From positions 1,488,001 through 1,552,000 of the forward strand of contig NZ_CP059492.1 of NCBI RefSeq assembly GCF_014041995.1: a stretch of DNA of 64,000 nt. Reading direction: 5' to 3'. The position numbers were made by a program, and so were the translations under genes. A model generated the notes under the pieces. It was given only the letters and a program-made list of their open reading frames with translations. It searched no databases and had not been told where the DNA came from. The stretch comes from Changpingibacter yushuensis. GTDB lineage: Bacteria; Actinomycetota; Actinomycetes; Actinomycetales; Actinomycetaceae. Positions 9,013 to 17,403 of the stretch are shown one piece after another. Numbering within the stretch: position 1 is the stretch's first letter; each line of letters opens with the position of its first letter.

Positions 9013-10128
9013 GTGATGATCTGGCGGGCCGGTACGGTCAATGAAGTGACAAAAGCATGGGGCGACGCACGTGAATGCCGCGTGACCTTGGAAGATGGCT
9101 CGATGCACCGGGCGCTCGCGTACACCTTACTTGTGGGCACGCCAGAACCCGGCGACCGGGTACTGCTCAGTGCTTCTGCGGTTGCACGCCGCCTGGGAAC
9201 CGGTGGGTACCTCATGATCGTTGCTATTCCCGATCGGCTCCCATCCGATCCAGCTCCTGAACCGGGCCACATTGTCAAGGCTCGTTACACGCCCCTTCAG
9301 TACATGACCATGGGAGCCGATGAACAGGAGTCGCCATGGCATGAGCTCCTGGAAGAAGCCGATTCCATCAGCGGTATGCCCGTAGTAGTTGCGGACTTGC
9401 ATTCCGCACTTCCAGCGGTGGTTGCAGCGATTCATGCTAAGCGTCCAGCTGCCCGTATCGCGTACATAATGGACGACGGCGGTGCCTTGCCCGCGTGGTT
9501 CTCCCAGGTGTGCGCGGGGCTCACGAGTGCTGGTGCCATACTCGGCACCATCACAGCAGGACAAGCTTTCGGGGGCCAGCTTGAGACAGTGAACGTACAC
9601 ACCGCTCTTCTCGCCGCAAAGCTGGTGTGGGATGCGGACATCGCAGTCATTTCTCAAGGCCCAGGAAACCTCGGCACGGGAACACGCTGGGGCTTTTCCG
9701 GCACATCCGTTGGAGAAGCGGTTAATGCTGTCAACACTTTGGGTGGGCAGGCAGTCGGCCTGCTCAGGATGTCCAACGCAGATCCCCGCGGGCGCCACGC
9801 TGGCCTTTCTCACCACAGCCTGACTGCCTTAACGCGCGTTGCGCTGAGTCCTGCGCTGTGCCCAGTTCCCGAGCTATCCTCTGAAGATCCCCTGTCCCAG
9901 TTAGTCGAACATTCCATGCGGCAGCTGGTTTCTGAGCAGCTTGACACCTTGTTCGCATGCCGCCGATTGACGCGGTTGGACGTCTCAACAGCGGGCCTCT
10001 CCGAAGCCTTCAGCGCATCGCCAGTGCCGTTGCGAACCATGGGCCGCAATGAAACAGAAGATCCGCTCGCCTTCCTCGCTGCCGGGGTGGCAGGATTCGC
10101 GGCAGCGGATCTTCTGAAAACGAAGTAG
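9013..10128 (+). CDS. DUF3866 family protein
   Basis: A conserved actinobacterial protein of unknown function. The 371-residue sequence has an N-terminal beta-rich part (VTKAWGDARECRVTLEDG, then a VLLSASAVARRLGTGGYL stretch) and a larger alpha/beta part with ADLHSALPAVVAAI, YIMDDGGALP and ISQGPGNLGTGTRWGFSG motifs that are diagnostic of the family. No transmembrane segment is evident. Start could be GTG 9013 or ATG 9016, with little or no 5' UTR. Family members are often found beside pafBC/helY-type clusters, as here, so a link with that locus is plausible but unproven. It converges on hisG with an 11-bp gap. Confidence 0.82.
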   Translation: MMIWRAGTVNEVTKAWGDARECRVTLEDGSMHRALAYTLLVGTPEPGDRVLLSASAVARRLGTGGYLMIVAIPDRLPSDPAPEPGHIVKARYTPLQYMTMGADEQESPWHELLEEADSISGMPVVVADLHSALPAVVAAIHAKRPAARIAYIMDDGGALPAWFSQVCAGLTSAGAILGTITAGQAFGGQLETVNVHTALLAAKLVWDADIAVISQGPGNLGTGTRWGFSGTSVGEAVNAVNTLGGQAVGLLRMSNADPRGRHAGLSHHSLTALTRVALSPALCPVPELSSEDPLSQLVEHSMRQLVSEQLDTLFACRRLTRLDVSTAGLSEAFSASPVPLRTMGRNETEDPLAFLAAGVAGFAAADLLKTK

Positions 10129-10139
10129 CGGAATCGAAC

Positions 10140-10982
10140 TCAGACTCGGCAGGCCAGAATCGGCGTCACGATGATGCCGCGGGCTCCTGCTTCATACAAG
10201 CTATCCATCACTCTGTTAGTGGCGTTTTGTGGGACCATTGCCCGAACGGCAAACCAGCCATCCTCATGCAGGTTAGAAATGGTGGGCGATTGCAAACCCG
10301 GTGTCAGCTTGATCGCCTCTTCGAGGTGCTCGGCTGGACAATCGTAATCGACCATGACGTAGCGGCGCGCAACCAATACACCCTCTAGGCGGCGATCCAG
10401 AACTTCGAGACCCTCAGGGATCTCGTGGTTACCCACAATCAGCACAGCTTCCGAGCTGAGGATCGGATCTCCAAAGACTTCGAGCCCGGCCTGACGCAAA
10501 GTTGAGCCGGTCTCAACTACGTCAGCAATCAGATCTGCCACCCCAAGCTGAACCGACGATTCAACAGCACCATCAAGGTGAACCACTTCAGCGGGGATGT
10601 CGTGTTCCTGCAGATACTGACGCACAAGGCCGTCATATGCGGTGGCAACCCGCTTGCCGCGAATGTGTTCGATCGACTGGCAGGTTCCCTTAGGCGCAGC
10701 GAACCGGAACGTGGAGCGGGCAAAGCCAAGTGGGCGATGCTCTGTAGCATCGGCCCCCGAATCCAACAGCAGATCGCGCCCAGTAATTCCGACGTCCACG
10801 GTTCCCGCACCCACATACACCGCAACATCGCGCGGACGGATGAAGAAGAACTCCACATCGTTTTCAGCGTCCGTCAGGACAAGTTCCCGGGGATCGCGGC
10901 GCTGGCGGTACCCTGCCTCAATAAGCATCTGAGACGCTGGCGCGGACAATGACCCCTTGTTGGGGACGGCAATTCGCAACAT
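10140..10982 (-). CDS. hisG: ATP phosphoribosyltransferase, long form
   Basis: First step of histidine synthesis: ATP + PRPP to phosphoribosyl-ATP. The 280-residue length is the long, HisZ-independent form with a C-terminal ACT-like histidine-binding domain (ending [17 protein letters not shown]). The catalytic core starts [28 protein letters not shown] and the PRPP loop region [16 protein letters not shown] are recognisable. I place the start at MLRIAV (10982), 7 nt after the hisE stop, rather than at an upstream in-frame ATG inside hisE. It forms an operon with hisE; feedback by histidine is expected from the ACT domain. Confidence 0.93.
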   Translation of the reverse strand: MLRIAVPNKGSLSAPASQMLIEAGYRQRRDPRELVLTDAENDVEFFFIRPRDVAVYVGAGTVDVGITGRDLLLDSGADATEHRPLGFARSTFRFAAPKGTCQSIEHIRGKRVATAYDGLVRQYLQEHDIPAEVVHLDGAVESSVQLGVADLIADVVETGSTLRQAGLEVFGDPILSSEAVLIVGNHEIPEGLEVLDRRLEGVLVARRYVMVDYDCPAEHLEEAIKLTPGLQSPTISNLHEDGWFAVRAMVPQNATNRVMDSLYEAGARGIIVTPILACRV

Positions 10983-10989
10983 GTGTTTC

Positions 10990-11253
10990 CTAGAGGTAGC
11001 GGTAGACGTCGTCGAGCGTGAGGCCACGCGCAATCAGCATGACCTGAAGGTGGTAGAGCAACTGAGAGGACTCCTCAGCCAAGGATTCGTCACTCTCATA
11101 TTCAGCTGCAAGCCAGACTTCACCGGCTTCCTCCACAATCTTCTTGCCGATGCCATGGACGCCGCGATCAAGTTCCTCGACAGTGCCCGAACCTTCCGGA
11201 CGTTCAATTGCCTTACGGGACAACTCTTCAAAGAGCTGGTCAAAAGTCTTCAC
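10990..11253 (-). CDS. hisE: Phosphoribosyl-ATP pyrophosphatase
   Basis: Second step of histidine synthesis, hydrolysing phosphoribosyl-ATP to phosphoribosyl-AMP. The 87-residue all-alpha MazG-like protein shows the metal-binding helix pattern [13 protein letters not shown] (ExxE) and the later [19 protein letters not shown] helix (ExxxD-like). Length is typical of the stand-alone HisE found in actinobacteria, where HisI is separate. It is followed closely by hisG. In related genomes hisE-hisG often sits next to rpe; here about 7 kb of transporter genes lie between. Confidence 0.93.
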   Translation of the reverse strand: MKTFDQLFEELSRKAIERPEGSGTVEELDRGVHGIGKKIVEEAGEVWLAAEYESDESLAEESSQLLYHLQVMLIARGLTLDDVYRYL

Positions 11254-11285
11254 GTTCCCAGCTTACAAGGCCTGAATGCAAAGCA

Positions 11286-11322
11286 CGCGGCCCGTCCGCA
11301 ATGCAGTTGCGAACGGGCCGCG
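11286..11322 (-). terminator. GC-rich hairpin between ribY and hisE
   Basis: CGCGGCCCGT (11286-11295) pairs with ACGGGCCGCG (11313-11322), and an inner CGCAA/TTGCG extends the stem after one mismatch. It lies just after the ribY stop (minus strand) and before hisE. It is not followed by a clear U tract, so it is either a weak terminator or an RNA-processing/insulating hairpin. Confidence 0.6.
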
Positions 11323-11339
11323 CGACAGGGCAAACCGAT

Positions 11340-12368
11340 CTACTTGGTCAGGTCGACGAAAGCCTCAGTGACGTCCACTGAGCCGCCCAGCAGCCCGTTC
11401 TGATCCATGAAAGATCCCATCGAGTTCCACAGGTCAGCGTCCTGTTCACCGAAAACATCTCCTGCCGTATACAGTTTCAGCGTCTGCTCTAGCACCTGCT
11501 TGGCATTTGCCTTGCGGTCGTCGTCGACCAAATCTGTGACGTACTTAGCCGAGATATCCACGGCCTCATCGGGATTCTCTGTGCAGAACTGGATCGCCTT
11601 ATCCAATGCAGCCAGCACCTTGACGTAAGCTTCCTTGTTCTTGCTGAGGTTCTCAGAAAGCGATCCCATACCCACTGCGACCAACGGCAAACCGCCGTCC
11701 ACAAGATCGATCGAACGCACAGTCGAGAGATCGGCAGCACCCGTTGAGCCATCCCCTGACAACGCCGAAGCTATCGTCACAAGATCAGAATTCGAGTAGC
11801 CGATAATGGCGTCCACTTGTCCCGATGCCAACGCGGCCGCTTGGGTGTAGCCAATGTACTGGACATCGATATCCGAATCTGAGAAGCCAGCGGCATTCAT
11901 CATCGCGAGCAGGGCAAAGTAGTTCTCACCATACTCACCTGGGAGGCCAACCGAATGACCCTTCAAGTCAGCGATCGACGTGATATCCGAATCAGCCGGA
12001 ACGATCAGCGTGACAGGATAATCCTGGTACATCGTGGCCCAATTGACCACGTCAATCCCATTTGAACGCCCCTGGAGCATCTCGTCTCCGCCGGCAAACA
12101 CCGCGTCCTCTTCGCCCGATTGGAGGGCGCCCAGTAGTGCCTCTTGGGAGCCGTGGTGGCGAAGCGTCACGTCAAGCCCTTCATCAGCAAAGTACCCATT
12201 CTCCAGCGCAACATAGAACGGTGCGAACTGAATATCTGGAATGTATGTCAAGCCCAGCGTGAGCTTCGTCGTATCCGTTGTAGTCCCAGTGGCTGAATCG
12301 TCTGATTGACTCGAACAACCCGCAAGCGCCAATGTAGCGCCCACAACAACAGCAAGAATCTTCTTCAT
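11340..12368 (-). CDS. ribY: ABC transporter substrate-binding lipoprotein, NMT1/THI5-like (probable riboflavin binder)
   Basis: Extracytoplasmic solute-binding protein. A lipoprotein signal peptide is clear: MKKIL, hydrophobic core, then LAGC|SSQS, placing the lipidated cysteine at about residue 18. The mature part has the NMT1/THI5 pattern TLGLTYIPDIQFAPFYVALENGYF and EGLDVTLRHHGSQ. These proteins bind pyrimidine or flavin-type ligands. Because the operon is headed by an FMN riboswitch, I infer riboflavin or a related flavin, as proposed for RibXY systems; thiamin precursor is the alternative from sequence family alone. It follows ribX by 56 nt. Confidence 0.78.
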   Translation of the reverse strand: MKKILAVVVGATLALAGCSSQSDDSATGTTTDTTKLTLGLTYIPDIQFAPFYVALENGYFADEGLDVTLRHHGSQEALLGALQSGEEDAVFAGGDEMLQGRSNGIDVVNWATMYQDYPVTLIVPADSDITSIADLKGHSVGLPGEYGENYFALLAMMNAAGFSDSDIDVQYIGYTQAAALASGQVDAIIGYSNSDLVTIASALSGDGSTGAADLSTVRSIDLVDGGLPLVAVGMGSLSENLSKNKEAYVKVLAALDKAIQFCTENPDEAVDISAKYVTDLVDDDRKANAKQVLEQTLKLYTAGDVFGEQDADLWNSMGSFMDQNGLLGGSVDVTEAFVDLTK

Positions 12369-12414
12369 GTTTCCTCAAATGCAGATTTCCGGCGAGTTCC
12401 CCCGCCAACCGATG

Positions 12415-12430
12415 CGCTGAGTACTCAGCG
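12415..12430. repeat. 16-bp perfect palindrome at the end of ribX
   Basis: CGCTGAGTACTCAGCG overlaps the ribX stop codon and lies just before ribY. It may form a short RNA hairpin that modulates the relative amounts of permease and binding protein, but this is only inference. Confidence 0.4.
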
Positions 12431-13198
12431 TGGGCGCGCATCACGAATCAGGTAGTTCGCTCTCTGCTCAACGAATGCGATCAGGCCATAGATCGCCATA
12501 GCACAGCAAGCAAGCAAGATGATCGTGGCAAACATGCCTTTGACGTCCGCGGAACCCTGGGAGCTGAGTAGCGTCATCCCCAAGCCGTTTCCGCCAATGA
12601 TCATTTCGCCAACCACAGCACCGGTGATCGATAGCGTGAATCCCGTACGCAATCCAGCTAGAATCCCGGGCGCTGCAAGAGGAAGTTCCATGTAGCGAAT
12701 GAGAGTCCAGCCCGATGCCCCATCCAACCGCGCGGCGCCCAGCACATCATGATTGATATGCCGGAAACCAACTGAACTGGAGATGACCACGGGAAAAACC
12801 ACCATAATCGTGCACAAAACGATGATGGGAAGCTTGCCGTAGCCAATCCAGATGGTCAAGAGGGGAGCAATTGCAACCGCAGGAATCGCCTGGGCCGCAG
12901 CGAGGTACGGCTGCACAGCGCGGGCAAAAAGCCGCGACTTAGCAATGCCGTAACCAGTTGGTATGCCCAAGATTGCTGCAATCGCGCAGCCGCCAAGAGC
13001 TTCCTGAAGCGTGACCCATGTGGCCGTGGCAAGGTAACCCTGCTGCAGCCCATAGATCAGGCGCCCGACAGCCGATTGAGGAGTTGGCAGAAATGCGGTG
13101 TCAATAACTCCGAACGTAGTGGTTGCCCACCACACTCCAAGCAGCACGATGCCAAGGACCAACGATGGAACCCAAGCTTTGCGCCTTCTTGACTTCAC
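12425..13198 (-). CDS. ribX: ABC transporter permease (probable riboflavin importer)
   Basis: Membrane subunit of the importer whose binding protein is ribY. The 257-residue protein has an N-terminal helix (about 8-28) and further hydrophobic helices typical of the nitrate/sulfonate/taurine/ThiX-type BPD permease family, with the EAA loop region ARLDGASGWTLIRYMELPLAAPG that contacts an ATPase. The start is GTG at 13198, preceded by GGGGAGAGG at good spacing. The leader contains an FMN riboswitch. No ATP-binding subunit is encoded in the operon or elsewhere in the window, so it must borrow one or differ in mechanism. Confidence 0.8.
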   Translation of the reverse strand: MKSRRRKAWVPSLVLGIVLLGVWWATTTFGVIDTAFLPTPQSAVGRLIYGLQQGYLATATWVTLQEALGGCAIAAILGIPTGYGIAKSRLFARAVQPYLAAAQAIPAVAIAPLLTIWIGYGKLPIIVLCTIMVVFPVVISSSVGFRHINHDVLGAARLDGASGWTLIRYMELPLAAPGILAGLRTGFTLSITGAVVGEMIIGGNGLGMTLLSSQGSADVKGMFATIILLACCAMAIYGLIAFVEQRANYLIRDARPR

Positions 13199-13206
13199 GA
13201 TGCCTC

Positions 13207-13227
13207 TCCCCTACTCAGCTTCGGGGA
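13207..13227 (-). promoter_or_regulatory. Possible Shine-Dalgarno sequestor hairpin of ribX
   Basis: On the minus strand TCCCC (13227-13223) can pair with GGGGA (13211-13207), which is the 5' half of the ribX Shine-Dalgarno sequence. This is the kind of expression platform expected for a riboswitch that blocks translation. The stem is short (5 bp), so this is a suggestion. Confidence 0.45.
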
Positions 13228-13297
13228 ATTCAGACACGAACGAAAGACAGCATGCGCATGACGCCCAAAGCGAACATGCATGCTGAATCACGTGCGC

Positions 13298-13412
13298 CTC
13301 CCATCCGGACTTTAACCGTCGGTCAGGGAGTTCCACCCTGTCCACCGCAAATGCGGGTCGCGGACTATTACCGCCGGTTCAGACTTTCACTGACCCCGGA
13401 GCACAATGTGTT
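13298..13412 (-). promoter_or_regulatory. FMN riboswitch (RFN element)
   Basis: Read on the minus strand the element shows the conserved RFN blocks in order: CTCCGGGGTCAGTGAAAGTC, then ACCGGCGGT, then GTCCGCGACCCGC, GTGGACAGGGTGGAACTCCC, TGACCGACGGT and AGTCCGGATGGGAG. These match the FMN aptamer junction strands P2-P6. FMN binding normally shuts off riboflavin synthesis or import genes. It lies about 100 nt upstream of ribX, and the platform appears translational, since no terminator with a U tract follows. A fragment resembling a T-box (AGGGTGGAACTCCC) is part of this aptamer. Confidence 0.95.
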
Positions 13413-13419
13413 CTTTTTG

Positions 13420-13449
13420 ATTATGCTCATGCACCACCGGCAATCGCAA
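13420..13449 (-). promoter_or_regulatory. Probable promoter of the ribXY operon
   Basis: On the minus strand TTGCGA (13449-13444), an 18-nt spacer and CATAAT (13425-13420) form a reasonable sigma-70-type promoter. Its start would fall near 13413, just where the FMN aptamer begins. It sits in the mmpL-ribX intergenic gap. Confidence 0.55.
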
Positions 13450-13490
13450 CTTCGGCCTGGTCACACTCCGTGTGGCATCGGCTACTCTGG

Positions 13491-15713
13491 CTATTCGCGG
13501 AAGCCAACTCGCTCTGCCAGACGCTGAAGCGGCCGCGGCGCCCACCAGTTCCATTTGCCCAAGACCGTCATCGTGGCCGGCACAAGAAGCAAGCGCGTAA
13601 TAGTGGCATCCGTGACCACCATGATTGCAAGTGCCACACCGATTTGCTCAATAGCGATCATCTCGCCAGTGGCAAATCCGATGAAGACAGCCACGATAAT
13701 CGCTGCGGCCGACGTGATGATACGCCCAGAACGCTGCAGGCCTTTCTCGACTGCGAGGTCGTTGCTCTCCCCCGCGTCCCAGTACTCCTTGATACGCGCT
13801 AGCAAGAAGACCTCATAGTCCATAGCCAACCCGAACCCGAACGCAATCATGCACGCAACAATGAACGCCACTAGTCCATCCGTGACGGGCACACCTATGC
13901 CCTGCTGGAAGATGAAGCTTGTAGCGCCCAAGGCGGCCAGCAAAGACAGAGAATTGATAATCAGCGCCTTGATAGGAACCAACAGCGATCCAGTCATGAG
14001 GAACAGCAGGACCATCACCGCAACCACTACCACGGCAAGAGCAAGCGGAGCGTCGGCAGTCATAGAGTCGACGATGTCGCGTTGGAGCGCCGCGGCGCCC
14101 CCAACCCACATACGAGAACCCACATCCATGTCACGCATCTGTTCCATCACGGCGCTGACTTCGGAGCCTGTCTGATCGGCTGCGCTGACTCGCACGTTGA
14201 TGAGGGTCATCGTCGGATCGGAATCCAGCGGCTGCGCCACAACGAAATCTATGCCATTGATTTCCTCTATAGCTGAAACCACCGCGTTCGAATCCTCCAC
14301 AGGAATGCCAACTACGGCCTGCACCGAAGGAGTTGCCAGTGCTGGGTAGTTGGTCTGAAGCGTGTCATAGGCTTGTGAAAGAGCCGAATCCTGAGGGATG
14401 TAATCGCTCATATTGCTGCGCATCGTGAAGCTGTGCAGCGGTAACGTCATCATGACAAGCAACGCCAACGTGCCCGCCATGACCCGCCACGGGTGCGCCT
14501 GAACGCGCCGAGCGATCCGTGAGAACACGCCGTCGTCGGACGAGGAATCGCTCACCATACGGACTAAGGCGCTCAATACCGGGACGCGAGTAACCGGCGA
14601 AACTCCAAGGATCTTTCGGCCCAAGATGGTGAGAAGTGCAGGAACCAAGGTAATCGCCGCGAGAACTGCCAGAAGCGTAACTACGATTCCACCCAAGCTG
14701 ATGGTCTTGAGTACATACAGGCGCATTGTCATAAGCCCGGATATGGCACAGGCAATCGTGATAGCGGAGAACGCCACCGTTCGCCCAGCCATAGCAACAG
14801 CTTCAGTCACGGCAGGCTCGACGATATCTGGGCGCGCTCGCGGGCCCGCGAGGTCCACCTTTCCCATCAGCTTGGCGCCCTCTTCACGGAATCGCGCAAC
14901 TACAAGCAACCCGTAGTCGATCGAAAGAGCCACTCCAATAATCGAAACAACGTTCAGAATAAACGAATCGATTGAGATGACGAACGTGGCTACCCAGATC
15001 AAACCGAGCCCAACAAGAATTGCTGTGATCGCACCAATGAGAGGCATGCAGGCGGCAAGAACGCCTCCAAATACCACCACCATGAGAACCGCTGCCACGG
15101 GAAGGCTGACGCTCTCTCCGCGGATCAAGTCGCGCTGGATGAGCTCCATCGTTGAATCAGAAATCGCCGCGTCTGAGACTTCTGTAGCAGTGGCGGCGCC
15201 GCCAAACGTGCTCGCAAGCCTCCCGTCATACTCCTGAATTCCATTCGTCAAGTTCTGGCGGCTCTTGGCCTCGGCAGAATCGGATAGGTCTGCTTCCATA
15301 CGTACGACGACGACGTAGCCGTCACCCTGACTGGAGAGCATTGCCTGCGACGCAGAATCCGCTGGATCGCCCGATGAGAACGGGTCCACAACCGAAGCCA
15401 CACCGACGCCGTCGAGAAGCCCCCGGTATTCCTGCGCAAACGCGGCCACTGAATCCGAATCATCGCGGAGGTCTACGCCTTGGACCACGATGATGACTGA
15501 CTCTCCAGACTGCGGATCGGCAGCAGTAGAATCCGTGACTGCCTCTGACTCTGAACCCGGCACAACGAAGTCAGACGTTGCCATTCGCTCGAACAACCCG
15601 CCGTGGCCATACCCAAATGCGGCGGCCCCAGCCATCGTCAAGGTCAAAACCAGCCACGTGAGAATGACCATCCATGGATGCCGAGATACGCCCACACCCA
15701 ACCGTCTGAACAT
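13491..15713 (-). CDS. MMPL/RND family transporter
   Basis: A large proton-driven membrane exporter of the MMPL family; substrate unknown (lipids or drugs are common). The 740-residue protein has an N-terminal helix (about 10-30), a first extracellular loop (about 35-185), a cluster of five or six helices including the sterol-sensing-like region SIIGVALSIDYGLLVVARFREEG, a second loop (about 410-545) and a second helix cluster with FGFGLAMDYEVFLLARIKEYWD. The two DY motifs correspond to the proton relay. I choose MFRRLGVGV (15713), because a GAGGGGCAG ribosome site precedes it and the extra upstream residues are not family-like. It follows putP by 73 nt. Confidence 0.87.
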   Translation of the reverse strand: MFRRLGVGVSRHPWMVILTWLVLTLTMAGAAAFGYGHGGLFERMATSDFVVPGSESEAVTDSTAADPQSGESVIIVVQGVDLRDDSDSVAAFAQEYRGLLDGVGVASVVDPFSSGDPADSASQAMLSSQGDGYVVVVRMEADLSDSAEAKSRQNLTNGIQEYDGRLASTFGGAATATEVSDAAISDSTMELIQRDLIRGESVSLPVAAVLMVVVFGGVLAACMPLIGAITAILVGLGLIWVATFVISIDSFILNVVSIIGVALSIDYGLLVVARFREEGAKLMGKVDLAGPRARPDIVEPAVTEAVAMAGRTVAFSAITIACAISGLMTMRLYVLKTISLGGIVVTLLAVLAAITLVPALLTILGRKILGVSPVTRVPVLSALVRMVSDSSSDDGVFSRIARRVQAHPWRVMAGTLALLVMMTLPLHSFTMRSNMSDYIPQDSALSQAYDTLQTNYPALATPSVQAVVGIPVEDSNAVVSAIEEINGIDFVVAQPLDSDPTMTLINVRVSAADQTGSEVSAVMEQMRDMDVGSRMWVGGAAALQRDIVDSMTADAPLALAVVVVAVMVLLFLMTGSLLVPIKALIINSLSLLAALGATSFIFQQGIGVPVTDGLVAFIVACMIAFGFGLAMDYEVFLLARIKEYWDAGESNDLAVEKGLQRSGRIITSAAAIIVAVFIGFATGEMIAIEQIGVALAIMVVTDATITRLLLVPATMTVLGKWNWWAPRPLQRLAERVGFRE

Positions 15714-15786
15714 CGTCCACTGCCCCTCGCCGCTTGCCGGCCAGACATGTAAAACGGGAGTCAGCCCACCGCTTTGGAAAAGCCGG

Positions 15787-17265
15787 TCACGCCTTTGCCA
15801 GATTTTCCGCACGATTGAACTCATCAGTGATCTCAGAGTTGGGCTGATGCGTTACGAGACTTACCACCCACGCTGCCACAGTGGCGAGTACAAATGCAGG
15901 CAACAACTCATACAGGCCCGTATTCAGCGCATCCCACAGGAACACGACGACAGTGCCAGTGACCATGCCCGCCAAAGCACCCCAATTGGTGAGCTTACGC
16001 CAGTAGAGGCTGAGAAGGGTAATGGGACCGAAAGCTGCACCGAAACCGGCCCATGCGAAACTGACTAGACCAAGAATTGAATCATCAGGATTCAGCGCTA
16101 GCAAAAGAGCCGCCAAAGCTACCACCACGACGCAAAGCCTGCCAAGTAGAACAAGGCGGCGCGCCGAAGGTGGCTTCTTATTGATGACCCTATACAGATC
16201 CTCGACCAAAGCTGACGAGCATACAACGAGCTGACTCGAGAACGTACTCATGATGGCCGCCAACACTGCCGCGAGTACCAGACCAGCGAAGAAAGGATGC
16301 AGTAGAAGGGTTGACATACGCAAGACGACCGTTTCAGGGTTCGGCAGAGTTTCGTTTCGACTGTAGAAGAACGCAATGCCCACTAGTCCTGATAGCACAG
16401 CACCTGTGAGCGAGATGATCATCCACGACATGCCGATTCGACGCGCTCGTCCTGCTTCTTTCGGGCTGCGCAGGGCCATAAACCTGACAACAATATGGGG
16501 TTGGCCGAAGTAGCCCAATCCCCAAGCTAGGCCGGAAACGATGGTGAGCACAACTGTGGAAGAGAACTCTCCCGTTCCGAAGAAGGAGAGGTTTCCGGGT
16601 GCCACCGCGCTAACGGTTTGCGCTGTCTCACCTATTCCGCCCACCGCAATGATCCCAGCGATAGGCACCACGCCGAGTGCAACCAACAACATGATGCCTT
16701 GGGCGACGTCTGTCAGAGATGCACCAAGGAATCCACCAAAGAACGTGTAAATAAGGGTGATACCTACAACCACCAACATTCCAACGATGTAGCTTCCGTC
16801 AAATGAACTCTCAAAGAAGACTCCCGCTGCTACCATGCCGGACGATACGTAGAGCGTAAAGAATACAAGAATAATGAGACTGGAGGCGATTCGAAGAATA
16901 TGAGACTTATCCTTGAGCCGGTTCTCAAAGAAACTGGGAATCGTGATGGAGTTCCGAGCCACTTCGGTGTACGCCCGGAGGCGAGGTGCCACAAGCTTCC
17001 AGTTGAGATATGCACCGATGGACAAACCGATCGCAATCCATGATTCAATCAACCCTGTGGCATATATCGCCCCAGGCAGACCCATTATGAGCCAACCAGA
17101 CATGTCCGAAGCACCAGCAGAAAGCGCCGCGACCCATGGCGGCAGGCCTCGTCCGCCCACCATGAAATCCTCATGAGTCTCAGTTCTGCGATATGCGAGA
17201 TAGCCAATATAGAGTAGTCCTGCGAAATACACTACGAGCGCTAGGTACATGAAGTTCTGGTCCAT
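15787..17265 (-). CDS. putP: Sodium/proline symporter
   Basis: Na+-coupled uptake of proline (SSS family). The 492-residue protein aligns well with PutP from its first helix: YLALVVYFAGLLYIGYLAYR, the signature VGGRGLPPWVAALSAGASDM, then SGWLIMGLPGAIYATGL, and about 12-13 hydrophobic helices. The C terminus ends with an acidic/polar tail (SEITDEFNRAENLAKA). The start at MDQNFMYL (17265) aligns with characterised PutP; in-frame starts up to 17337 would add residues without homology. No proline catabolism gene is adjacent, so a nutritional or osmotic role cannot be decided. Confidence 0.88.
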   Translation of the reverse strand: MDQNFMYLALVVYFAGLLYIGYLAYRRTETHEDFMVGGRGLPPWVAALSAGASDMSGWLIMGLPGAIYATGLIESWIAIGLSIGAYLNWKLVAPRLRAYTEVARNSITIPSFFENRLKDKSHILRIASSLIILVFFTLYVSSGMVAAGVFFESSFDGSYIVGMLVVVGITLIYTFFGGFLGASLTDVAQGIMLLVALGVVPIAGIIAVGGIGETAQTVSAVAPGNLSFFGTGEFSSTVVLTIVSGLAWGLGYFGQPHIVVRFMALRSPKEAGRARRIGMSWMIISLTGAVLSGLVGIAFFYSRNETLPNPETVVLRMSTLLLHPFFAGLVLAAVLAAIMSTFSSQLVVCSSALVEDLYRVINKKPPSARRLVLLGRLCVVVVALAALLLALNPDDSILGLVSFAWAGFGAAFGPITLLSLYWRKLTNWGALAGMVTGTVVVFLWDALNTGLYELLPAFVLATVAAWVVSLVTHQPNSEITDEFNRAENLAKA

Positions 17266-17403
17266 GAGTTCATCTTTCATCATCGGTGACGTTCGTAGCA
17301 TCACCACTTTGGCAGATGCTGGATTGCACGCGGGCAACTGAAACCTATCTCAACTTGTTCAGCTCGGAATCAGGCGTCCACATCCGACTCCCGGCGCCAG
17401 ACC

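Noticed and set aside
11340-13198. Thiamin (HMP) transporter ThiXY
   Set aside because: The NMT1/THI5 family fits, but the leader is an FMN riboswitch and no TPP riboswitch is present, so riboflavin is preferred.
13321-13340. T-box-like sequence (AGGGTGGAACTCCC on the minus strand)
   Set aside because: It lies inside a complete FMN riboswitch and belongs to that aptamer; no antiterminator or specifier structure is present.
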